Positions 32,547 to 40,062 of a stretch of DNA of 64,000 nucleotides are shown here, piece by piece (the first letter of the stretch is position 1; every line of letters starts with the position of its first letter). The notes beneath the pieces were generated by a model, which saw only the letters and a program-made list of their open reading frames with translations, was not told the origin of the DNA and did no database searches. Made by a program: the position numbers and the translations under genes. The stretch comes from Apophysomyces variabilis (Eukaryota > Mucoromycota > Mucoromycetes > Mucorales > Mucoraceae): assembly GCA_002749535.1 (NCBI GenBank), contig MZZL01000051.1:1-64000 (forward strand), in the 5' to 3' direction.

Positions 32547-33157
32547 TGTCGTTTTCGTAAAGTCGATTCACAGCTACTGCTTTGGACGCGAGTTGCCAAT
32601 CAAGCTGGAATATAGAAATCATAAGGAACAGAAGTAAAAGATAAAAGTGTGCGAGGGAATTCGATGATGTTCATTTTTCACAAATTATCCGAAGTATTTA
32701 TACGTATAATATTTCTATAATTTTCTACGAAGCTGAAGATGCGAGAAGTATCTAGGAGCTTCTTGGAAACCAATCGTAATGTCGTCGTCGTACGCTAAGC
32801 TGAAATACCAATGGCCAGGTAATAACGGGAACAATGATAGAGGATTTGCAAGATAATGAAATAGACGGTTGATGATCTTTATTTTGTTTCTACTTCGAAG
32901 ATAAAATTTATACTATGTTAATTTTCTATAAGCTGACCGTCGATGAGTCATGAAGACTTCTGTTCTTGCGTAACGATACTTGTCATGACTCACGTTGAGG
33001 GTACTTGACGCACGGTGAAGACGGTAGTACTAATGTACTCCAAAAGAGGCAAAAAGGTAACACAGCGGAAAAGTGCTACGACAGCAACTTCGAAAACTTC
33101 TTTGCAGGCTTCAGCAAAAAGAGTCTTTGCGTTCATGCGCCGATTCCGGCTCCGACA
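32547..33157 (-). repeat. 3' LTR, interrupted by an inserted solo-LTR-like unit
   Basis: Bases 32547-32779 plus 33084-33157 align with the 304-bp LTR at 37657-37960. The intervening 32780-33083 does not. Without the insert and its 4-bp duplication the LTR is about 303 bases, matching its partner. In the retrotransposon's orientation the LTR reads TGTCGGAGCC ... AACGACA. Confidence 0.85.
32780..33083. mobile_element. Solo-LTR-like insertion inside the 3' LTR
   Basis: A 304-bp unit starting TGTCGTCGTCG and ending CTACGACA, so it has TGTCG...CGACA termini like the host LTR but different interior sequence. It is flanked by GTAA and GCAA, where the uninterrupted partner LTR has a single GCAA. This fits a 4-bp target-site duplication with one later change. 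Interior blocks resemble the truncated segment starting at 32251. Confidence 0.75.
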
Positions 33158-36100
33158 ATACCCCCTCCCGAGAGTCTTGGTCGTCCTCGAGCAAGAGGGA
33201 TAGAAGGTAAACCGAGTCCGAGAACTGGAGTTCTGATCGCATGGCAGCGCGGGCCGTAGTGGGGTCGTACCATGGGGCGTGCGGCTCTTGGTTATCCTTG
33301 ATGTAAATGGGTCTAAGGCGGTCGGTATGGACCCAAGAGGCGTAAGGTTTACCGTTCATATCGGCGAGTTTGTAGATGTCGGTGTCGTGGTTGCATTCGA
33401 GAACCTTGTAAGGGCCCTTCCAGTTGTATTCAAGTCCAAATTTATTTTCGTGTCGCATAAGGACGTGATCACCGGAATTGAACACTTGGTGTTTGGTGTG
33501 CCAATCCCATCGATTCTTGTCCTTGATACGGTCAGCGTGGGATTTCTCCTGGGCGAGTGCGCGGGCTTGTCGTAACTGTCGTAGTGAAGGAATTCGGCTA
33601 TCCACGATATCTTGTTCGTTGGTCGAAATTTCTCTTGTAACAAATGGATGGAGAAAGTCACCAGGAAGAACTGGGTCTTGACCGTAAACCAGATAGAAAG
33701 GACTGACACCAGTGGTACGGTGTTTACGAATGCGGGCAGCAAGGAGGGCAGCGTCAATATACTCGTCCCATCGATGTATTTCGCCATGAACGTATTTGCG
33801 CAACATCTGTTTGAGTATTCCGTTGGTTCGTTCGCACTTGCCATTCGAACGTGGATGAAACGCCGAAGTAAGATTATGCTTGAGCTTGAGGCGGCCAAGG
33901 TAACTGTTCAGAACTTTGGACATGAAATTTGTTCCTCGATCGGTGACAACTTCTATAGGACAACCGAAACGAGTAACAATTTCTTCGTATAGGAAACGAG
34001 CAATGGCATCACCTGTGGCATCGGGGACGGCGCGTGCTATCGGATAACTTGTGTTGTAGTCGACAGCAACAAGTAGCCACCGGTTACCATGGTTCGTCGT
34101 GGGAAGTTCGCCAATAAAGTCCAAGTGCCACCGTGCAAATGGAGGTGGAATTTCGGTCAAGTGCATGGGCGAACGATGCGCGTTACGGTCGGCGTTCGAG
34201 GCGAGTTGACATTCAGGGCATTCGGATAACCAGGTCTTGATATCGTCTTTCATATTGGGCCACCACCATCGTTTCCGGATAATGTCGTGAACGGTAGTAA
34301 CTCCTTGATGGCCAAAACCACGGTGAACATGTTGTACAGTATCGGCACGTCGGGCAAAGGTCAGGAATTGGATTTCTTTGACGGTATCACCAGCCTTGAC
34401 TTTCCGGAAGACCTTACCATCGCGAACAACGAACATGTCTTTACGCTGAGCCATAAGATCCTTGTAGGACGGCGGCCAGTTTTCCTCGGGTTGGGCATAG
34501 AAGCGTGGCCAGTCAGATTCTTGAATTGCCTTTTTGGCGATAGCATACAGATGGTCGGGTTCCATGGATAAGTCAGCTGGCGTGCAAGTAGGACCGTCCC
34601 GTCGAGAGAGCAGATCGGGAATGTGATTCTCCTTTCCGGGTTTGTACAGTATGGTCGGATCATACAGCTCTAATTCAGCGATCCATCGGGTCAGGCGAGG
34701 CGTTGGTTTCTGCTGAGACCGGAAATACTTGAGCGGATGGTGGTCCGTGTACACCGTATATGGGCGTCCTTCGATAAAGCAGCGCCATGTACGTAGTGCA
34801 TGCAAGATACCTAATAATTCTCGTTCCTGAGCCGGATAGTTCCGTTCCGTCGAGGACAACTTCTTCGATTCAAACGCCAGAGGATGTAAGTTACCGTCAG
34901 GGCCTTGCTGGAGGAGGACAGCTCCTATACCAAAATCGGAAGCATCGGTTTCAATGACATAGGGCAATTCCGGGTTTGGAGGCTGGAGAACCGGGGCATC
35001 CATCATGCGGGACTTGATTTCGTCAAATGCAGACTGGCATTCAGGGGTCCAAACAATCGGTCTTCTTTTCGCACCTGTACCTTTCGTCAAGTCGGTCAAC
35101 GGGGCCGCAATGCTCGCAAAGTCCTTGATAAACCGCCGATAATGAGAACCGAGGCCGATGAATTGACGTACTTCTTGGACGTTTGTTGGTTGCGGCCATT
35201 CTTGAATCGCTTCTACCTTGGACTTGGCAGGCAGGATACCGTCGGCGCTAATTTGGAAACCCAGGAACTCTAAGGATTGCTTGTTGAACTCACATTTTTT
35301 TAGGTTGGCGTACAGTTGAGCTTTGCGAAGTCGTTCGAGAACCATCCGGACATGCTCGCGATGTTCCTCCTCGGAGCGGCTGTATATAAGGATATCGTCG
35401 AGGTACACGAGTACGAACTTGTCCAGGTAGTCGCCAAGAACGGAGTTCATGAGCCGTTGGAATGTCGGTGGTGCATTGGTGAGGCCAAAGGGAAGTACTA
35501 GGAATTCATAGGAACCGTATCTTGTATTGAAAGCAGTCTTGGGCACATCCTCAGGACGAATCTTGACTTGATGGTAACCACTTTTAAGGTCGATACTAGA
35601 GAAGTACTTCGCCTTTCCCAACCGTTCGAGACATTCGTCGATTCGTGGTAGTGGATGAGAGTTGCGCTGAGTAACCTGATTGATGGCACGGTAGTCAATA
35701 CACATGCGCATCGAGCCATCCTTCTTGCGGACAAAAAGCACAGGGGCACCCCACGGGGAATTGCTCGGTCGGATCAACTTAAGGTCGAGGAGTTCGCGTA
35801 GCTGTTTTCTTAGTTCGTCCAATTCGAGCGGGCTCATCTTGAACGGTTGGCGGTTAATGGGTCGTGCGTCGCCAGTGTCTATTACATGTTCGACGTCGCG
35901 GTCCGGGGGTAGTCCAGGTAAGGTGTCTTTGAAGACGTCCGAATACTCTTCTTGTATTTCATGGAAGTTTCCATTATTGTCACGTTTCTTGTCGTCGGTA
36001 TAATATGCCACGAAGATCTCGTCGACTTGGCCCTTGCATTCCATTCGTTTCAGTTGTCTGTGGGATATCAGAGCAAGTGTGCCGTCCAATGATTGGTCTT

Positions 36101-36662
36101 GATGCGTTATCGGGTTCAACGTGAAACGAAGGTTGCCTTGTACTAGTTCCCATGTGCCGTTTGCCCAGTTCGTTGGAGTAGGGGCCACATGCTTGAACCA
36201 ATCTTGGCCGAGGATGATGTCGAACTTTGTATCCAGGACATACGCTTGCCAAGTTTGACGGAATCCTCCGGCCAGTTCGAGATCAAAGGTTACTTTGGTG
36301 CTGATATCGAGCGTGTGGCCTCCTGCTGTCTCCACTGATCGTTTTTGCACTTTCTCGTGTACCGCGCCTTGACACATTCGCGGAGAGATATATGAAGTAC
36401 TGGCTCCGGTATCCAACAATACGTTTGCTAATCGACCGTTACAGACCATGGAGTACAGGGGCAATTCGGTATTCTTTATTGTATTTAGTCTATCAATATG
36501 TTGCAGGTCATCTTGGATAGTTCCAGGTAGAGTGTTGTCTGTGTGCGTCTCTTGTTTTCCGGTTAAATCGATCAACGGCGCCTCAGTGTCTTTCAAATCC
36601 ACAGTGTGAAGGGATGGACGTTCGCGCGACGGGACTCCCTTCAATCCCGACGCGCCTGGCCT
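33111..36662 (-). CDS. pol: Pol polyprotein of the Ty3/gypsy element (PR-RT-RNaseH-IN)
   Basis: The open frame ends at 33111 and overlaps gag. Its own frame from 36644 downward gives 1177 codons, and entry by frameshifting would begin at about 36662. Aspartic protease: LLDTGASTSYIS (~res 85). Reverse transcriptase: palm motif YLDDILIYS with LPFGLTNAPPTFQ ahead of it. RNase H: ETDASDFGIGAVL and TDHHPLKYF. Integrase: HHCC zinc finger (H..H, then CPECQ), and DDE core residues in WHLDFIGELP, VTDRGTNFM and NGKCERTN. The C-terminal region carries a GPYKVLE module. No internal stop or frameshift. There is no ATG at the start; the first codon after the overlap is TTG. The C-terminus runs into the 3' LTR. 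No chromodomain was recognised. Confidence 0.93.
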   Translation of the reverse strand, partial: RPGASGLKGVPSRERPSLHTVDLKDTEAPLIDLTGKQETHTDNTLPGTIQDDLQHIDRLNTIKNTELPLYSMVCNGRLANVLLDTGASTSYISPRMCQGAVHEKVQKRSVETAGGHTLDISTKVTFDLELAGGFRQTWQAYVLDTKFDIILGQDWFKHVAPTPTNWANGTWELVQGNLRFTLNPITHQDQSLDGTLALISHRQLKRMECKGQVDEIFVAYYTDDKKRDNNGNFHEIQEEYSDVFKDTLPGLPPDRDVEHVIDTGDARPINRQPFKMSPLELDELRKQLRELLDLKLIRPSNSPWGAPVLFVRKKDGSMRMCIDYRAINQVTQRNSHPLPRIDECLERLGKAKYFSSIDLKSGYHQVKIRPEDVPKTAFNTRYGSYEFLVLPFGLTNAPPTFQRLMNSVLGDYLDKFVLVYLDDILIYSRSEEEHREHVRMVLERLRKAQLYANLKKCEFNKQSLEFLGFQISADGILPAKSKVEAIQEWPQPTNVQEVRQFIGLGSHYRRFIKDFASIAAPLTDLTKGTGAKRRPIVWTPECQSAFDEIKSRMMDAPVLQPPNPELPYVIETDASDFGIGAVLLQQGPDGNLHPLAFESKKLSSTERNYPAQERELLGILHALRTWRCFIEGRPYTVYTDHHPLKYFRSQQKPTPRLTRWIAELELYDPTILYKPGKENHIPDLLSRRDGPTCTPADLSMEPDHLYAIAKKAIQESDWPRFYAQPEENWPPSYKDLMAQRKDMFVVRDGKVFRKVKAGDTVKEIQFLTFARRADTVQHVHRGFGHQGVTTVHDIIRKRWWWPNMKDDIKTWLSECPECQLASNADRNAHRSPMHLTEIPPPFARWHLDFIGELPTTNHGNRWLLVAVDYNTSYPIARAVPDATGDAIARFLYEEIVTRFGCPIEVVTDRGTNFMSKVLNSYLGRLKLKHNLTSAFHPRSNGKCERTNGILKQMLRKYVHGEIHRWDEYIDAALLAARIRKHRTTGVSPFYLVYGQDPVLPGDFLHPFVTREISTNEQDIVDSRIPSLRQLRQARALAQEKSHADRIKDKNRWDWHTKHQVFNSGDHVLMRHENKFGLEYNWKGPYKVLECNHDTDIYKLADMNGKPYASWVHTDRLRPIYIKDNQEPHAPWYDPTTARAAMRSELQFSDSVYLLSLLLEDDQDSREGVLSEPESAHERKDSFC

Positions 36663-37600
36663 TTTAAATGGTTGGATCGACCGGAAACTCGAGGGCGAAA
36701 ACGTAAATCATCGGGGAGAGGCGGTAAAGCACAGTTGCGAGCGAGATGTCCGGTGTTGCCGCAATTGAAGCAAGTTCTGGGTACTTGACGGTCTTGTCCA
36801 ACAACTTGTTGTGGTCTTGAGCGAGCATTGTTCTGGTAACGGTTACCATTGCGGGGAACGATCGCATCAAGTTCCATTGGCGCGGGGTCGGTAGATCGAT
36901 ACATGGCGTTTTCAGTATTGACAAACATGGAACGGCCGCGGAGTCCTTGAGCGCATTCTTCGGCTGCCTCGAATGCTTCGGCCGCCCGGTATGCTTCTAC
37001 TAGTGTTTGCGGGTTCTTCAGTAAGACTTGCAGACGGGCTGTATACTGCAGTCCCTGAATAAAATGATCCACCGCATCTTCTTCGTACATGTCTTGAAGA
37101 TCAAGCATGATGTCACGGAATGCAACGATGTATTCGCGGATCGATCGGGTTTGCTGGAGTTCCTTAATGCGTTGTCGAGCCAGTTTCGAAGCGTTACTGG
37201 GCTTAAACTCGGCGCGGAAAAGGTCTTTAAAATCTCGCCAGGTGGTTGGAATAGCGCTTTCACCGTTTTCGTTGATTGTTGTTTCGAGATGTCGCCACCA
37301 AGTTGCTGCTGCTTCGCGAAGCAGGGTGGAAGCGTAAAGGATACGTTGTGTTTCATCAAGTCCGGAGAGGTCTGCAAATTTTTCGAAGGTATGTATCCAA
37401 GTTTCAACGGCTGTTGACGATCGTTCGCCTTTGAAGATATCGGGCTGAACGGGTCGCACGTTTTTCGGTAGTCCATTACTGGTGGGTCGGCGATCGCTGG
37501 CTTCCTGTTGCATAAGCCGCAATTCGGTTTGTTGTTGCTGAATAAATTCCAGCATTCGGGCCATCGTGGCCATCATATCCTGAGTGTTCGTATTTGTCAT
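36641..37600 (-). CDS. gag: Gag polyprotein of the Ty3/gypsy element
   Basis: 319 residues from the ATG at 37600 to TGA at 36641-36643. N-terminal coiled-coil-prone segment, then a retrotransposon gag capsid-like domain (residues ~55-200: WIHTFEKFADLSGL, ATWWRHLE, FRAEFKPSNASKLARQRI). Near residue 276 there is one CCHC zinc knuckle, CFNCGNTGHLARNC, which binds RNA. The product would assemble the virus-like particle that carries the element RNA. Its stop overlaps the pol frame, which lies at -1. No inactivating change visible. Confidence 0.92.
   Translation of the reverse strand: MTNTNTQDMMATMARMLEFIQQQQTELRLMQQEASDRRPTSNGLPKNVRPVQPDIFKGERSSTAVETWIHTFEKFADLSGLDETQRILYASTLLREAAATWWRHLETTINENGESAIPTTWRDFKDLFRAEFKPSNASKLARQRIKELQQTRSIREYIVAFRDIMLDLQDMYEEDAVDHFIQGLQYTARLQVLLKNPQTLVEAYRAAEAFEAAEECAQGLRGRSMFVNTENAMYRSTDPAPMELDAIVPRNGNRYQNNARSRPQQVVGQDRQVPRTCFNCGNTGHLARNCALPPLPDDLRFRPRVSGRSNHLKGQARRD
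36662..36668 (-). promoter_or_regulatory. Candidate -1 ribosomal frameshift site between gag and pol
   Basis: On the coding strand the heptamer is T TTA AAA in the gag frame (codons CAT TTA AAA), matching the X XXY YYZ slippery consensus. It lies about 21 bases upstream of the gag stop (36643-36641). Slipping back one base enters the pol frame directly (next codons AGG CCA GGC) with no stop before the protease. A downstream pseudoknot was not verified. Confidence 0.65.
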
Positions 37601-37639
37601 AATCGGTTATCGTTGTTCAGCAGTGAAGGCGGGGTCGTT

Positions 37640-37654
37640 GGTCATCAGCTACCA
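37640..37654 (-). other. Primer-binding site of the retrotransposon
   Basis: Two bases inside the 5' LTR. The element strand reads TGGTAGCTGATGACC, complementary to a tRNA 3' end finishing in ...GCTACCA. The TGGTAGC start is like the initiator-methionine tRNA PBS of Ty1/Ty3 elements. Whether all 15 bases pair with a host tRNA was not checked. Confidence 0.55.
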
Positions 37655-37656
37655 AT

Positions 37657-37960
37657 TGTCGTTTTCGTAAAGTCGATTCACAGCTACTGTTTTGGACGCG
37701 AGTTGCCAATCAAGCTGGAATATAGAAATCGTAAAGGAACAGAAGTAAAAAATAAAAGTGTGCGAGGGAATTCGATGATGTTTATTTTTCACCAACTATC
37801 CAAAGTATTTATACGTATGATATTTCTATAATTTTCTACGAGGCTGAAGATGCGAGAAGTATCTAGGAACTTCTTGGAAACCAACCGCAACTTCGAGAAC
37901 TTCTTGGAAGGCTTTAGCAAAAAGAGTCTTTGCGTTCATGCGCCGATTCCGGCTCCGACA
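37657..37960 (-). repeat. 5' LTR of the Ty3/gypsy element
   Basis: 304 bases with TGTCG...CGACA ends, matching the interrupted LTR at 32547-33157. It contains AT-rich promoter-like sequence (ATTTATACG in plus orientation). Its outer end is separated from the tRNA gene by 21 bases containing two short T runs on the tRNA strand. Confidence 0.9.
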
Positions 37961-37975
37961 ACATAAAAAACAGCA

Positions 37976-37981
37976 AAAAAC
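37976..37981 (-). terminator. RNA polymerase III terminator of the tRNA-Asn gene
   Basis: Minus strand reads GCG then TTTTTT just after the tRNA 3' end (plus-strand aaaaaacg before 37982). Oligo-T of four or more is the standard pol III stop. A second T6 run lies near 37964-37969. Confidence 0.7.
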
Positions 37982-38054
37982 GCTCCTAGGTGGGCTCGAA
38001 CCACCAACCTCCTGATTAACAGTCAGACGCGCTAGCCAATTGCGCCATAAGAGC
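37982..38054 (-). tRNA. tRNA-Asn (anticodon GTT)
   Basis: 73-nt cloverleaf on the minus strand. The seven-pair acceptor stem is GCTCTTA with TAGGAGC (one G-T pair). The D-arm has the A-box TGGCGCAATTGG. The anticodon loop CTGTTAA is closed by TCTGA/TCAGG. The T-arm holds the B-box GGTTCGAGCCC. No intron and no encoded CCA. Downstream on the same strand a run of six T residues directly follows, a pol III terminator, and the retrotransposon LTR starts 21 bases after the tRNA 3' end. Confidence 0.95.
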
Positions 38055-38104
38055 TTGACGTGCTAGATTTGAAACTATTCCTTGAAATGCGCTTTTTGAA
38101 AGTT

Positions 38105-38215
38105 TTGCCGGACTACCGGACCATTACCGGAAGCCCCCGGTAGTTTTCCGTCAAGCTGACCGTTGCGTCCGAGCAATTAGCCGGGTTGACCGAAGTAGTA
38201 AAATGGACAGTCAAC
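38105..38215. repeat. CCGG(A/T)CC-type degenerate repeat beside the tRNA gene
   Basis: Contains units such as GCCGGACTACCGGACCATTACCGG and CCCCCGGTAG, then GACCG and GCCGGGTTGACCG, in otherwise AT-rich DNA. Resembles the block at 2235-2310 (CCGGTCCA units), so it is probably one dispersed repeat family. Confidence 0.55.
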
Positions 38216-39232
38216 TAAGAGGTTAATGATGGTAGTGCTATTATTTATAAAAGCTTTATCTATATTATGAAACTCAAATGACTTCAGTTCCATTTGTATA
38301 AAATCTTCATGTCTAACATTTTAGAATTAGTTTCTTCTAATGCTAATCTGAAATTAACATGAGTAAATTTCTTTTCATTAGAATAGGATAACTGCTAGCA
38401 ATATATTATTGACAGTAACAAATACAAATGATAAAGCTAAAAGTTTTATGAATAGTTCCTAATTATAATAGTGCTTATATAAGAGAAGCTACGCAATGGC
38501 AACAACTAAGCTCTACAAAGACAAGCTAAAATTTATGCGTGCATTAATGTGCTATACAAATGATCTATTTAAAAAATTTCTAAAACACTAATGTCCATAG
38601 CATTAACGAAGATATTAGTACAAAGAAATTTGTCCTCATACAGAAAGAATAGTTTGCTTTAGACATTATTTTGAATATTTATTTTCTAAGTTGTAGTTTA
38701 GTATCTGTAATAATAATATATATGTAACAGTGAATGATGTGTTTCAATGCTCCCTGGTATAGACACTTATATTCTAGTCAAACAATTTAGGCTTTGCCAT
38801 ACTAGAAGTCATGAATATATATTATAATAATGATATCATCAAGGAAGAGGGTGCTCGAAATGGATCGCTCAATATAACCTGCTGGACAAGCAGTCAAATT
38901 CTGGATACTGTAATTTATATTATACAAGCAGCATTCAATATGTCTAGAAAAGAAATTTTTTGCGATTGTGCAAGACGATCCATGCAACGCAGGCAATGTC
39001 AGAAATAAAGAAACTATTCGTAATCTGTCATAGGGAAAATGTTATTTCATCTTAGCGTATCTATGAAATTTTTAAGTTAAACCTGTTTTTCACTGCAGCG
39101 ATAACATATAGAATACCGAGAAAAAGCAATGCACATAACAAAAAAGCATGAGGAATGGCGCAGTTGAAATGATCCTGTTTTGCTCCTGTTTTACAAACAG
39201 ATCAGCACAGATCATCTGCTCTTTGCTCCTTA

Positions 39233-39238
<6 letters not shown>
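38216..39238. other. AT-rich intergenic region
   Basis: About 1 kb of very AT-rich DNA running to the poly-T tract before the gap. Only short unsupported frames. Confidence 0.5.
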
Positions 39239-39265
<27 letters not shown>

Positions 39266-40011
39266 NNNNNNNNNNNNNNNNNNNNNNNNNNNNNNNNNNN
39301 NNNNNNNNNNNNNNNNNNNNNNNNNNNNNNNNNNNNNNNNNNNNNNNNNNNNNNNNNNNNNNNNNNNNNNNNNNNNNNNNNNNNNNNNNNNNNNNNNNNN
39401 NNNNNNNNNNNNNNNNNNNNNNNNNNNNNNNNNNNNNNNNNNNNNNNNNNNNNNNNNNNNNNNNNNNNNNNNNNNNNNNNNNNNNNNNNNNNNNNNNNNN
39501 NNNNNNNNNNNNNNNNNNNNNNNNNNNNNNNNNNNNNNNNNNNNNNNNNNNNNNNNNNNNNNNNNNNNNNNNNNNNNNNNNNNNNNNNNNNNNNNNNNNN
39601 NNNNNNNNNNNNNNNNNNNNNNNNNNNNNNNNNNNNNNNNNNNNNNNNNNNNNNNNNNNNNNNNNNNNNNNNNNNNNNNNNNNNNNNNNNNNNNNNNNNN
39701 NNNNNNNNNNNNNNNNNNNNNNNNNNNNNNNNNNNNNNNNNNNNNNNNNNNNNNNNNNNNNNNNNNNNNNNNNNNNNNNNNNNNNNNNNNNNNNNNNNNN
39801 NNNNNNNNNNNNNNNNNNNNNNNNNNNNNNNNNNNNNNNNNNNNNNNNNNNNNNNNNNNNNNNNNNNNNNNNNNNNNNNNNNNNNNNNNNNNNNNNNNNN
39901 NNNNNNNNNNNNNNNNNNNNNNNNNNNNNNNNNNNNNNNNNNNNNNNNNNNNNNNNNNNNNNNNNNNNNNNNNNNNNNNNNNNNNNNNNNNNNNNNNNNN
40001 NNNNNNNNNNN
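39266..40011. other. Assembly gap (746 N) in a poly-T tract
   Basis: Unknown bases flanked by about 28 T on the left and 11 T on the right. Long open frames crossing it are artefacts. It may hide the promoter or a first exon of the Sel1-repeat gene. Confidence 0.95.
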
Positions 40012-40062
40012 TTTTTTTTTTTGGTTAGTCTTTCGCAACCTTTGTTGCCGTCTCGCGTTGAC

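Larger units (their letters stand above)
32547..37960 (-). mobile_element. Full-length Ty3/gypsy LTR retrotransposon with intact gag and pol
   Basis: Minus-strand element. Its 5' LTR is 37657-37960, followed by a primer-binding site (37640-37654), gag, pol, a polypurine tract (about 33161-33170) and the 3' LTR (32547-33157, itself interrupted). LTRs start TGTCG and end CGACA. Domain order PR-RT-RNaseH-INT in pol identifies Ty3/gypsy (Metaviridae-type). The 3' LTR contains an inserted 304-bp TG...CA unit. The two LTRs differ at roughly 13-14 positions in the first ~233 bases (about 94% identity by eye), mostly transitions. Flanking bases (GGCCG on the left, ACATA on the right) do not form a target-site duplication, suggesting rearrangement or recombination between copies. 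The tRNA-Asn gene begins 21 bases beyond the right end. Confidence 0.92.

Noticed and set aside
33279..37831. Plus-strand frames of 60-129 codons opposite gag-pol
   Set aside because: They are antisense shadows of the intact retrotransposon ORFs and have no motifs of their own.
37657..37963. LTR end placed at 37963 (ACA) rather than 37960
   Set aside because: The perfect TGTCG/CGACA terminal symmetry and the match to the left LTR end at 33157 favour 37960.
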